From NCBI GenBank assembly GCA_963735175.1, contig CAVTJX010000005.1:28669-92668 (forward strand): a stretch of DNA of 64,000 bases, in the 5' to 3' direction. The translations under genes were made by a program, and so were the position numbers. Below, one piece after another: positions 57,236 through 64,000 of the stretch (position 1 is its first letter; each line of letters opens with the position of its first letter). This stretch comes from CAVTJX01 sp963735175. Its GTDB lineage: Bacteria > Electryoneota > RPQS01. Below the pieces are notes generated by a model. That model made no database searches, had not been told where the DNA came from, and saw only the letters and a list, made by a program, of their open reading frames with translations.

Positions 57236-57930
57236 GGCAGCACTCGGGAACTCTGCGCGGGACGGTTCTGCGCGCCCGTCTTGTAGCGGTCGATGGCGTA
57301 GGCGAGATCGTCGCCAAACGCTTCGGCGCGCTCCGCTTCCTTGCGCAGCCACGTCGAAATAAAGTTGTACGCGATCAGCGCGGGAATCGCCGCGAATAGA
57401 CCCACCGCCGTGGCAATCAGCGCTTCGGCAATGCCGGGCGCGACCACCGCGATGTTCGCGCTGCCCCACACGCCGATCCGCTGAAAGGCTGTAATGATCC
57501 CCCAGACCGTGCCCAGCAGCCCGAGAAACGGACCGGCACTGCTGGTGGTGGCCAAAAACGGCAGGTAGCGCTCCGCGCGGTTCAGTTCGACAGCCACGGC
57601 GCGGGCATATTCGCGCCCCACCAGTTCGCCGTCGAGGTCCGCCTCGCTTACGCGCTCTATGATATCCCGATGTACGGTCAAATAAGCGCGGGCCAACACC
57701 GACTGCGAATAGCGCCGTGCTTCGCTATACAGCGAGCGCGGCTCGAACTGCGCCCAGCGATAAAATGCGAGGCCACGGTCTGCCGTTTTCGCCCGCGACA
57801 TCAAAATGATCTTGTCCAGGATGATCGTCCACGAGGCCACCGACATTACCGCTAACACGATCAGAATGAACTTGGCAAAGGGAGAGGCGATCATCACCAG
57901 CTCCCAGAAGCTACCTCCACCGGGTGTCAT
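57232..57930 (-). CDS. tolQ: TolQ/ExbB-family proton channel protein
   Basis: A 232-residue inner-membrane protein with three helices: about 12-34 (VMIASPFAKFILIVLAVMSVAS), about 130-150 (LATTSSAGPFLGLLGTVWGII) and about 165-190 (ALIATAVGLFAAIPALIAYN). The cytoplasmic loop and the Thr/Gly-rich channel residues of the MotA/TolQ/ExbB family are all present. It is the first gene of the operon tolQ-tolR-tolA-like-tolB-GT2-pal-cpoB. GAGGGGA lies about ten bases before its ATG. With TolR it uses proton flow to drive outer-membrane constriction and stability. Confidence 0.93.
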   Translation of the reverse strand: MTPGGGSFWELVMIASPFAKFILIVLAVMSVASWTIILDKIILMSRAKTADRGLAFYRWAQFEPRSLYSEARRYSQSVLARAYLTVHRDIIERVSEADLDGELVGREYARAVAVELNRAERYLPFLATTSSAGPFLGLLGTVWGIITAFQRIGVWGSANIAVVAPGIAEALIATAVGLFAAIPALIAYNFISTWLRKEAERAEAFGDDLAYAIDRYKTGAQNRPAQSSRVLP

Positions 57931-58052
57931 TCGTTGCTTATCCCCTCGTAATTGTTGCAGTTATCAACGGCCACCCGTAGACTTGCCCCGTCCGTCCTCT
58001 CGCGCCATAAGGAATATACGAGATTGGCCGCAAATTGTCAAGTTACATTATA

Positions 58053-58331
58053 TTACCCGTCCAAAGCCGTGTCGATAACTGGAGTCCTCTGGAGTAGCAC
58101 GGTCGGGCTGCAAGTTTCGCCAAACGAGAGCACCGCCGCGACCGGCGCCAGCCGTGCCGTTGCCATCAAATACACCCACATGGGCACCTCGTCCCGATGC
58201 AGCCACGGGATCAGCACCGCCTTGCCGCGATACGGCTCCCAATCGTGGGCATTCAGCCGCGCCCGAAACTCCCGCTCACGAACCGGCGCCGCGCCTACGA
58301 TATCTTCCAGCGGAAAGCGTACGAGTGACAT
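58053..58331 (-). CDS. Small DUF2480-like protein (half-length)
   Basis: A 92-residue cytosolic protein. EREFRARLNAHDWEPYRGKA, PMWVYLMATARLAPVA and SFGETCS recall the DUF2480 proteins of Bacteroidetes, where a REFDF/HDW block, a P.WAY block and an FGEPCS block recur in two halves over about 165 residues. Here only one set is present. I judge this from memory of the pattern, so the call is tentative. The function of DUF2480 is unknown. It lies just upstream of tolQ on the same strand, separated by 120 bp with an AT-rich stretch that may hold the tol promoter. Confidence 0.55.
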   Translation of the reverse strand: MSLVRFPLEDIVGAAPVREREFRARLNAHDWEPYRGKAVLIPWLHRDEVPMWVYLMATARLAPVAAVLSFGETCSPTVLLQRTPVIDTALDG

Positions 58332-58471
58332 ATCGAGTGCTTCTCTGTGTAGGGCCGCACAGCTTGCCCTGACGAAGGAAGGGGCTGTGCGCTCTGTATT
58401 TGTTCTCTGTATTTGCTCTGTCGGTATCTGTCTCGAACCCGTCCTATGGATGCTAACCCCCGCCCAAAGGT

Positions 58472-58822
58472 TTAATCCGTTGGTGGCGCGGGCCTTTCGA
58501 GGCTTAGCCGGTATTCCCGCTCGCCAATCCGTTCGATTACAATCTTGTCCCCGGCCGCGAGCCGCATTTCTTTCGTCCAGCGCATCCAGCCGCGAAGCTT
58601 CGAACGGTTACGCAGTTGCAGCTTGCCGGATTCAATGTCAGATTCGATCTCAAACCCGAGGTCGGTTTTCAGCACCACCGGCACTCCCCGTCCGCCATCG
58701 GCAGCCAGAGCATCACGCGGAAAGATCTCCATAAAATCGAACACGCTCAGGTATCGCTCCAAAAACCACACGTTTTCCGGTGTGACGGCGATACTCACCC
58801 TGTTTAATTGTTCCATGCCCAA
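58472..58822 (-). CDS. Conserved-looking hypothetical protein
   Basis: A 116-residue soluble protein I cannot assign. An N-terminal half (LNRVSIAVTPENVWFLERYLSV) is followed by a basic, aromatic block LRNRSKLRGWMRWTKEMRLA and an AGDKIVIERIGEREYRLSLE end. The last part looks like a small beta fold of the AbrB or restriction-endonuclease recognition kind, which might mean nucleic-acid binding, but that is a guess. Codon use matches the neighbours, the ATG is 8-10 bases from a GGCGGAAC stretch, and no overlapping gene competes. It lies between the DUF2480-like gene and the Fe-S carrier gene. Confidence 0.55.
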   Translation of the reverse strand: MGMEQLNRVSIAVTPENVWFLERYLSVFDFMEIFPRDALAADGGRGVPVVLKTDLGFEIESDIESGKLQLRNRSKLRGWMRWTKEMRLAAGDKIVIERIGEREYRLSLERPAPPTD

Positions 58823-58904
58823 TTTGTTCCGCCATTAGCCTGTCCATAGCAAAGCGGATCTTTCTGTCATGAAAGATCCGCTCTGGTATCTGCCTTTGCT
58901 CAGG

Positions 58905-58930
58905 CCGAGGCGGCTCGCTGAGCCGCCCGC
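58905..58930 (+). repeat. R2 palindrome, copy 2
   Basis: CCGAGGCGGCTCGCTGAGCC continuing GCCCGC: the perfect stem GGCGGCTC / GAGCCGCC with loop GCT. It lies in the 216-bp spacer (58823-59038) before the Fe-S carrier gene, which otherwise holds no gene. Confidence 0.75.
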
Positions 58931-59038
58931 AACCCGACCTCCATTTTCCGCAGGGCGACCTTCTGAAGACGTGGGAACGTCTCAGCTTGCGCGTCTTCGC
59001 GCGCGGCCATCAACGGGTCACGCCATCGCTCAAGCTCG

Positions 59039-59362
59039 TCAGCTTGAGAAGCTCTGCCCGCAGCCGCAACTCTTCGACGCGTTGGGGTTCTTGAAGACGA
59101 AGCCCGAGCCATTGAGGCCGTCTTCAAAATCAATTTCGGTTCCATTCAGATAGAGATAACTGCGCGTGTCGCAGACGACCTTGATGCCGTCCTGCTCGAA
59201 CGCCTCGTCGTCTTCGCTTTTCTGATTATCGAAACCGAGGACATATTTGAAACCGCTGCACCCGCCGCCGCGCACGCCCATCCGCAGGTTCCATTCGCTC
59301 TTCGCTTCCTTCTCCATAATCTCGCGCACTTTGGCCGAGGCTGTCGGGGTCAAAGTAATCAT
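59039..59362 (-). CDS. A-type iron-sulfur carrier protein (IscA/ErpA family)
   Basis: A 107-residue protein that binds and hands on Fe-S clusters. The three conserved cysteines are Cys35 (RGGGCSGFKY), Cys99 and Cys101 (KSCGCGQSF). FVFKNPNA and the residues around them are typical of ErpA/IscA. The ATG at 59362 overlaps the lipA stop by four bases (ATGA), so it is made together with lipoyl synthase, an enzyme with two [4Fe-4S] clusters that needs such a carrier. ErpA, IscA and SufA cannot be told apart from sequence alone; the neighbour suggests a dedicated LipA supplier. Confidence 0.92.
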   Translation of the reverse strand: MITLTPTASAKVREIMEKEAKSEWNLRMGVRGGGCSGFKYVLGFDNQKSEDDEAFEQDGIKVVCDTRSYLYLNGTEIDFEDGLNGSGFVFKNPNASKSCGCGQSFSS

Positions 59363-60264
59363 TCCGTCACACTCCTCATCAGGGCTTCCTGGGTTTCAGC
59401 GCGGTAGGAACTGCGCACGAGGGCTCCCGCCTGCACGTGTCGCAATCCCACACTCCGGCCAATAGTCATATACTCGTCAAATAAATCCGGGTGAACATAA
59501 TCCACGACCGGCAAATGCCGCGGCGTGGGTTGCATGTACTGGCCGATGGTCATCAGGTCACAGCCGACATCGGCGAGGTCGCGCATCACCTGCACGACTT
59601 CGTCTTTCGTTTCACCGAGGCCGACCATGATCCCCGACTTCGCCACCATTCCCATTTTCTTCGCGCGGCCTAAAACCTGCAAGCTGCGCCAGTATTTCGC
59701 CTGTGGCCGCACGGTCGGGTGCAGCCGGGCCACGGTTTCCATGTTGTGCGCCAACACGTCGGGCTGCGCGTCGCAGACGATCTTCAGATTTTCTTCGCTG
59801 CCCTTGAAATCCGGCGTCAGCACTTCCACACGGCATTGCGGATTGAGTTCGTGCACCACGCGGATCGTCTCCGCAAAATGCCCCGCGCCGGTATCGGGCA
59901 GTTCGTCGCGGTCGACGGACGTAATCACCGTATACTTCAGCCCCATCGCCTGAATTGCTGCCGCCACCCGGCGCGGTTCTTCGGGATCGAGGGCTTCGGG
60001 CCGTCCGGTCTTCACGTTGCAAAAGCCGCACGAGCGCGTGCATGTGTCGCCCATGATCATGATCGTTGCCGTGCCGCGCGACCAGCATTCGCCGCGATTC
60101 GGGCAGGCCGCCTCTTCGCACACCGTATTCAGCCGCTGGCCCTTCATCAGCCCGCGGACTTCGTGAAACGTTTTATTCTGCGAGATCCGCACCTTCAGCC
60201 ATTCCGGCTTCCGCGGCGCGTCGGGCTTCATATCGTTATCGACAATCGGAAGTTCAGATGCCAT
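59359..60264 (-). CDS. lipA: Lipoyl synthase
   Basis: A 301-residue radical-SAM enzyme that inserts two sulfurs into octanoyl groups on lipoyl domains. The auxiliary cluster Cys are 49, 54 and 60 (CEEAACPNRGEC), the radical-SAM cluster Cys are 75, 79 and 82 (CTRSCGFC), and the conserved C-terminal RSSY motif is present (VRSSYRAETQ). VITSVDRDELPDTGAGHFAE and VKSGIMVGLGET-type blocks are also there. The start at ATG 60264 fits the family; 11 more residues to 60297 run into the R3 palindrome. It is coupled to the A-type carrier downstream. Together they provide lipoate for pyruvate and 2-oxoglutarate dehydrogenase or glycine cleavage. Confidence 0.95.
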   Translation of the reverse strand: MASELPIVDNDMKPDAPRKPEWLKVRISQNKTFHEVRGLMKGQRLNTVCEEAACPNRGECWSRGTATIMIMGDTCTRSCGFCNVKTGRPEALDPEEPRRVAAAIQAMGLKYTVITSVDRDELPDTGAGHFAETIRVVHELNPQCRVEVLTPDFKGSEENLKIVCDAQPDVLAHNMETVARLHPTVRPQAKYWRSLQVLGRAKKMGMVAKSGIMVGLGETKDEVVQVMRDLADVGCDLMTIGQYMQPTPRHLPVVDYVHPDLFDEYMTIGRSVGLRHVQAGALVRSSYRAETQEALMRSVTE

Positions 60265-60280
60265 GAATTCAATCTCTTTA

Positions 60281-60301
60281 GGGACATGGCACGCCATGTC
60301 C
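60281..60301. repeat. R3 palindrome, copy 2
   Basis: GGGACATGGCACGCCATGTC followed by C: the same palindrome as at 21828-21854 with one change in the centre (T to C). It lies just upstream of the lipA ATG, where its stem could affect expression. Confidence 0.65.
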
Positions 60302-60333
60302 TCTGTCCGTATCCGTCGCGTTCTAATTCCCGG

Positions 60334-60358
60334 CCGAGGCGGCTCGCTGAACCGCCCG
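60334..60358 (+). repeat. R2 palindrome, copy 3
   Basis: CCGAGGCGGCTCGCTGAACC continuing GCCCG. It has one mismatch in the stem (A for G) relative to the other copies. It lies between lipA and ispH. Confidence 0.7.
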
Positions 60359-60385
60359 AAATCCTTTTCTCCGTCTGGCTCTTCC

Positions 60386-60419
60386 CCCTACTTCAGTAGG
60401 GGGGACCAAGGGGGGTTAG
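60386..60419. repeat. CCCCCTAC-type inverted repeat
   Basis: CCCCCTACTTCAGTAGGGGG, a perfect 8-bp stem, followed by a G-rich tail (ACCAAGGGGGGTT). A related form, CCCCCTGCTAAAGTAGGGGG, lies at 45787-45810. With R3 and R2 it fills the 150-bp spacer between lipA and ispH. Confidence 0.7.
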
Positions 60420-61282
60420 ATCGTCGCGTCCGCCTTTTCCGAAATATAACCGCGCACCCGCTCCAGCAGCCAGTGCGGCGTCGAGGCCGAGCCTGTCACC
60501 CCCACGGTATCGGTTTCGTGAAACCAGCCCATGTCGATCTCGTCTTCCGTGACCACCAGATACGAGCGTGGATTCACGCCTTTGCACACGTCGTACAACA
60601 CTTTGGTATTGGAACTTTGCGTGCCGCCCACCATGATCAGCACGTCGACCTCCGCCGCGAATTTTTCCAGATCCCGGTCGCGACCTACGACGAAGCGGCA
60701 GAGCGTGTTCTCCACCTGCACGTCGATCTCCCCGCAGCGTTCCTTGATCCAGCGAATGCGCTCCTCGAACCACGGTCGCGCCACCGTCGTTTGAGCCAGC
60801 ACGAATGTTTTCTTTGCCGGATCGAGTCGTTCCACGTCCTTCTGTTCGTAGACCACGCTGGCCTGGTTGTCGCAGTGGCCGCGAATCCCGATCGTCTCGG
60901 GATGGTACGGCTTGCCCACAATCACCACCTGCTCGCCGTTCAGATAATGAGTGCGCGCGATCGTCTGCGAGCGCGTCACCACCGGGCAGGTGCCGTCGAG
61001 GATCTCGATCCCCAGCTTCTCCGCTTTGGTAAAAGTTTCCGGCGGCTCGCCGTGGGCGCGAATCAATAACTTCTTCGTGCCGTTCGCCCGGCCTTCCAGA
61101 ATATCGTGGCTCGTGCCCGAGAGTCCGAGTTCCTTTAAGCGGCCGATTTCGACTTCGTTGTGAATCACGTCGCCGAGGCTCACCAGTGGCTCGCCGGTAT
61201 CGGCGATCTGCTGCTCGGCCATCTTCACCACGCGCCGCACGCCGCCGCAAAAGCCCGAGCGCGGATCAATCAGCACTTTCAA
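60416..61282 (-). CDS. ispH: 4-Hydroxy-3-methylbut-2-enyl diphosphate reductase (IspH/LytB)
   Basis: IspH makes IPP and DMAPP in the last step of the MEP isoprenoid pathway, with a [4Fe-4S] cluster. The 288-residue length is normal. Cluster cysteines are Cys12 (GFCGGV), Cys98 (DGTCPVV) and Cys194 (NTLCRFVVGR). Substrate-site His40 (DVIHN), His76 (RAHGEPP) and the catalytic Glu128 region (HPETIGIRGH) are present, as is the closing SSNT stretch (GGTQSSNTKVLYDVC). It lies 115 bp downstream of dxs, the first enzyme of the same pathway, on the same strand. The substitution of ATxxRQ by RFVVGRDRD after Cys194 is family-plausible. Confidence 0.94.
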   Translation of the reverse strand: MKVLIDPRSGFCGGVRRVVKMAEQQIADTGEPLVSLGDVIHNEVEIGRLKELGLSGTSHDILEGRANGTKKLLIRAHGEPPETFTKAEKLGIEILDGTCPVVTRSQTIARTHYLNGEQVVIVGKPYHPETIGIRGHCDNQASVVYEQKDVERLDPAKKTFVLAQTTVARPWFEERIRWIKERCGEIDVQVENTLCRFVVGRDRDLEKFAAEVDVLIMVGGTQSSNTKVLYDVCKGVNPRSYLVVTEDEIDMGWFHETDTVGVTGSASTPHWLLERVRGYISEKADATI

Positions 61283-61338
61283 GCGACACCTCGCGAAATC
61301 TGGTATCCAAGTCCAGGCAAGCCTGTCACCGTCTGCTC

Positions 61339-61366
61339 CCCTTTCTCCATCTTATGGGGAAAGGGG
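61339..61366 (-). repeat. Imperfect hairpin in the dxs-ispH spacer
   Basis: CCCCTTTCTCC pairs imperfectly with GGGGAAAGGGG around ATCTTAT. Weak; it may slow transcription between the two MEP-pathway genes or be another minor spacer repeat. Confidence 0.35.
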
Positions 61367-61397
61367 CTGGGGGATAGGGGTGGGTGGGGTAGTACTT

Positions 61398-63422
61398 TCA
61401 CTCCTCACCTTTCGGAAAACCGGGAAACTTAGGTCCAAGCTGAGCGCGGCTGGCTTCATTCACAATCGCCGCTTCCAGCGACTTGCCGTTCACCGGTAGC
61501 TCGCCCCGTGTCATGCCGCGGATCACCTCGGCCAGTTGCCATTCAGACAAACCGCACAAATCCAACAGCTGGTCGCGCGATCCGTGCTCAACGAAGTAAT
61601 CCGGCAGCGCCAGCGCCGCAAACGGATGTTTGTGGCCATGCTCCAGCATATAAAGCGCCACGCGCGAGGCCAGTCCGCCCCAGCTTGTGCCCTCTTCCAG
61701 CGTCAGCACCAGCTCATGTGACCGCAGCAATCCTTCCAGCAGTAACTGGTCGATGGGCTTGATGAAGCGGCAGTTCACAAGCGTCACGTTCAATTCGTCG
61801 TGCAAGATCGCCAGCCGCGCCGCTTCCACCATTGTTCCCGTCGCCAGTACCAATACGCGCCGCCCCTCCCGCACCACGTTCCAGCTCCCCACTTGCAGCG
61901 CAGTCGGTTCCGCGTTCCAGTCGATCACATCCGGCGCTTTGTCGCGCGGGTAGCGAATCGCAAACGGCCCCTTGTCATAGACGAGCGCCGTGCGGATCAG
62001 GCTTCGCAGCTCTTCTCCCGAGCGCGGCGCCGCCACCACCATGCCGGGAATCGAGGACAGATACGCCAAATCAAAACAGCCGTGGTGCGTCGGCCCGTCC
62101 TCGCCAACGAGACCCGCGCGGTCGAGGCAAAAGACCACCGGCAGATTCGGAATCGCGCAGTCGTGCAGAATATGGTCGTAAGCCCGCTGTAAAAATGTCG
62201 AATAGATCGCGCACACGGGGCGCATCCCCTGCGACGCCATGCCCGCGGCAAACGTCACAGCATGCCCCTTGGCGATGCCCACGTCAAAGAAATGATCCGC
62301 GTGCGCCGCCGCGTACTTGACCAGCCCCGTGCCTTCCTTCATCGCCGCTGTGATCGCCACCACGCGCGTGTCCCGGGCCGTCTCCTGCACCAGCGCCTGC
62401 CCGAAGATATCCATATACGCCTGCGTCGGCGGCAGAGATGCCGCCGGCGGATTTCGCGGCTTAATCTTTACGGGTACGGCACTCGCCTTCACCCCGTGAT
62501 ACTTTACCGGATCGGCCTCGGCGCATTCGAATCCCTTGCCTTTCACCGTCAGCACGTGCACCAGCACGGGATGCCTGTGCGCGACCTTCACGTTGCGGAG
62601 AATCTCCATCAGCTCGCGCAAATTGTGCCCGTCGAACGGCCCGAAATACTGGAACCCGAACTCCTCGAAAAATAATCCCGGCGAGACCCACTGCTTCAAC
62701 AGCCGCTCGCCCTTGTGCGCAATCCGCCGCATCGTGCGCGCTCCCACCGGCAGCCCGCCCATCATCTCCCACAGCTCGTCTTTCAACTTACTAAGCCGCG
62801 GGTTGGTTTCCATCTTCGCGAGGAAGCCTTTAACTGAGCCCACATTCGGAGAAATCGACATCCCGTTATCGTTCAGCACCACGGTGATGTCGCGGTTCGA
62901 GCAGCCCGCGTTGCACAGCGCTTCATACGCGAGGCCCCCGGTCATCCCACCGTCGCCGATGACCGCCACCACGCTATGATCCTGCCCCTGCATGTCGCGT
63001 GCCACCGCCATGCCGTAAGCCGCGCTGATCGAGGTTGACGCGTGTCCCGCGCCGAACGTGTCGTATTCGCTTTCGCCCGGCTTCAGAAATCCCGAGAGTC
63101 CCTTGTATTGCCGTATCGTCGGCAGCAGTTCGCGCCGTCCGGTAAGAATCTTGTGGATGTAGCCCTGATGCCCCACGTCCCACACCAGCTTGTCCACCGG
63201 CGTATTGTAAACGGCGTGCAGCGCTACGGTCAGCTCCACCACCCCCAGCGAGGCGGCCAGATGGCCACCGACGGTGGTGATCGTATCCCACAGCTCCGTC
63301 CGCAGTTCGCCGCAGAGCTGCTCGAGCTGCTCCGGGCTGAGGGTGCGCAGATCCGCCGGCGCGCTGATGCGCGGCAGGATAGGAATGCGCTCCTCAGGAA
63401 GCGGGGATTTGTTGGGAGTCAC
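61398..63422 (-). CDS. dxs: 1-Deoxy-D-xylulose-5-phosphate synthase
   Basis: Dxs condenses pyruvate and glyceraldehyde 3-phosphate, the entry step of the MEP pathway, using thiamine diphosphate. The 674 residues cover the whole family. Seen are HLAASLGVVELTVALH near the N terminus, VWDVGHQGYIHKILTGR, the ThDP motif GDGGMTGG followed by NDNGMSISPN, VKGKGFECAE, and the transketolase pyrimidine-binding part with DRAGLVGEDGPTHHG. It starts at GTG 63422 with AAGAGG eight bases upstream; its beginning overlaps the end of the ccsA-like reading by 29 bases. ispH follows, so two MEP enzymes are clustered. Confidence 0.95.
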   Translation of the reverse strand: MTPNKSPLPEERIPILPRISAPADLRTLSPEQLEQLCGELRTELWDTITTVGGHLAASLGVVELTVALHAVYNTPVDKLVWDVGHQGYIHKILTGRRELLPTIRQYKGLSGFLKPGESEYDTFGAGHASTSISAAYGMAVARDMQGQDHSVVAVIGDGGMTGGLAYEALCNAGCSNRDITVVLNDNGMSISPNVGSVKGFLAKMETNPRLSKLKDELWEMMGGLPVGARTMRRIAHKGERLLKQWVSPGLFFEEFGFQYFGPFDGHNLRELMEILRNVKVAHRHPVLVHVLTVKGKGFECAEADPVKYHGVKASAVPVKIKPRNPPAASLPPTQAYMDIFGQALVQETARDTRVVAITAAMKEGTGLVKYAAAHADHFFDVGIAKGHAVTFAAGMASQGMRPVCAIYSTFLQRAYDHILHDCAIPNLPVVFCLDRAGLVGEDGPTHHGCFDLAYLSSIPGMVVAAPRSGEELRSLIRTALVYDKGPFAIRYPRDKAPDVIDWNAEPTALQVGSWNVVREGRRVLVLATGTMVEAARLAILHDELNVTLVNCRFIKPIDQLLLEGLLRSHELVLTLEEGTSWGGLASRVALYMLEHGHKHPFAALALPDYFVEHGSRDQLLDLCGLSEWQLAEVIRGMTRGELPVNGKSLEAAIVNEASRAQLGPKFPGFPKGEE

Positions 63423-64000
63423 AGGTGCCTCTTAGGAAGTCGGAGTGGCCGAATGTGACGGATACTGTTTCCAGTCGTTGTTTCCCCGGACGGCGCGGGA
63501 CGGTGCCCTTCAGTTTCGCGAGCGCCCACACCAGGAAGACGCCCTCCAAGCCCAGATATACGAAAAGTTGCCACGGAATGCCCTGCGCGGAGCCGGCCCC
63601 ATAGCTGTGCAGCCCGGAAAGATAATAATTCACGCCGTAATAGGTCATAATGACCACCGGAAACGCGGCTACCGAATAGGCTGCCATCCCCCGCCATCCC
63701 AGCCACCCGGCGGCGCGCCCGTGCAGCGACGCAATATAGATGAACCAGCAAATGAGCGCCCACGTCTCTTTCGGATCCCACCCCCAGAACCGCCCCCAAC
63801 TGACATTCGCCCACACCGCTCCCAGCAGAATTCCCGTCACCAGCAGCAGACACCCCACCTGCATGATCCGTAGATTCGCCTTGGCCAAGCTGCGCCAGTC
63901 CCGGCGTCACCACGCCCTTTGAGCGCACGCCGGTAATCAGCACCGCGTGGCCGATACCCATCGTCAACGCAAACGCCGCGTAACCCGACAGCGTGATAAT
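63394..64000 (-). CDS. CcsA/ResC-type cytochrome c assembly protein, C-terminal part, one frame change, runs off the window
   Basis: A membrane protein that carries heme out for cytochrome c assembly. The WWD-type heme motif is visible as WGRFWGWDPKETWALICW, with periplasmic His residues after it, and at least four membrane helices follow in the visible part (LLLVTGILLGAVWANV; ALICWFIYIASLHG; YSVAAFPVVIMTYYGVNYYL; WQLFVYLGLEGVFLVWALA). Near 63905 the frame changes, and the upstream frame (TMGIGHAVLITGVRS) continues to the window edge, so the N terminus is missing. The last 25 residues after KLKGTVPRR are not typical and overlap the dxs start; the true end may lie earlier. Confidence 0.75.

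Noticed and set aside
1..64000. tRNA or rRNA genes
   Set aside because: I looked through the spacers for cloverleaf or conserved rRNA segments and saw none.

Overview
The window looks like a chromosomal segment of a diderm (Gram-negative) bacterium of about 60% G+C, probably an uncultivated lineage of the Fibrobacteres-Chlorobi-Bacteroidetes neighbourhood (Zixibacteria, KSB1 or Calditrichaeota-like). The reasons are a complete Tol-Pal operon, Omp85/TamB outer-membrane genes, several lipoproteins, a DUF2480-like protein, and three large secreted proteins that end in the YPNPFNP-type C-terminal domain typical of that part of the tree. The taxonomic placement is inference; no rRNA or tRNA gene was seen.

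Layout. 1-4.1 kb: end of a membrane glycosyltransferase, a copper-binding lipoprotein (minus) and aconitase. 4.2-9.3 kb (minus): a MacAB-type export operon (adaptor, ATPase, two permeases) with a GNAT acetyltransferase at its end. 9.6-21.8 kb (plus): a long tail-anchored coiled-coil protein translationally coupled to a protein of unknown function that may be a dead dynamin-like GTPase, then an Omp85/TamA-like protein, TamB, a second small Omp85 protein and PyrD. 21.8-24.9 kb: repeat-rich spacers around a lone, AT-richer UvrD-type helicase that looks acquired. 24.9-33.6 kb: an exported M3 peptidase (minus), a P-domain/VWA/LamG secreted protein (plus), and a PAS-PAS plus HD-GYP signalling pair (minus). 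34.3-45.5 kb (plus): a 1050-residue repeat protein, two tandem M14 peptidases of identical length, ArgF, a Tyr-rich lipoprotein and an OmpP1/FadL-like barrel. 45.9-51.1 kb (plus): a YhaM-like nuclease, a DUF2007 protein, enolase, an FtsB-like protein, a DUF502 protein and a papain-like enzyme with no signal peptide. 51.3-64 kb (minus): an AI-2E-family permease, tolQ-tolR-tolA-like-tolB-glycosyltransferase-pal-cpoB, small unknown genes, an A-type Fe-S carrier with lipA, ispH, dxs and a CcsA-type cytochrome c assembly gene that runs off the window.

How the genes fit together. The dominant theme is the cell envelope: outer-membrane biogenesis (Omp85/TamB), envelope constriction and integrity (Tol-Pal), an export pump, and secreted adhesin- or peptidase-like proteins with a shared sorting-type domain. 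The last 5 kb groups Fe-S-dependent biosynthesis (carrier protein, lipoyl synthase, IspH) with the first isoprenoid enzyme.

Two cautions and leads. First, at least eleven genes, including aconitase, TolB, TamB and PepF, are split by single-base frame changes. Because the reading resumes exactly where the family alignment requires, I treat these as assembly or sequencing indels, not pseudogenes, and give full spans. Second, the spacers hold several families of repeated palindromes. One is a 71-73 bp element with a conserved stem and a variable loop, present three times, and it is the best candidate here for an undescribed element. The coiled-coil/pseudo-GTPase pair is the best candidate for an undescribed protein system.
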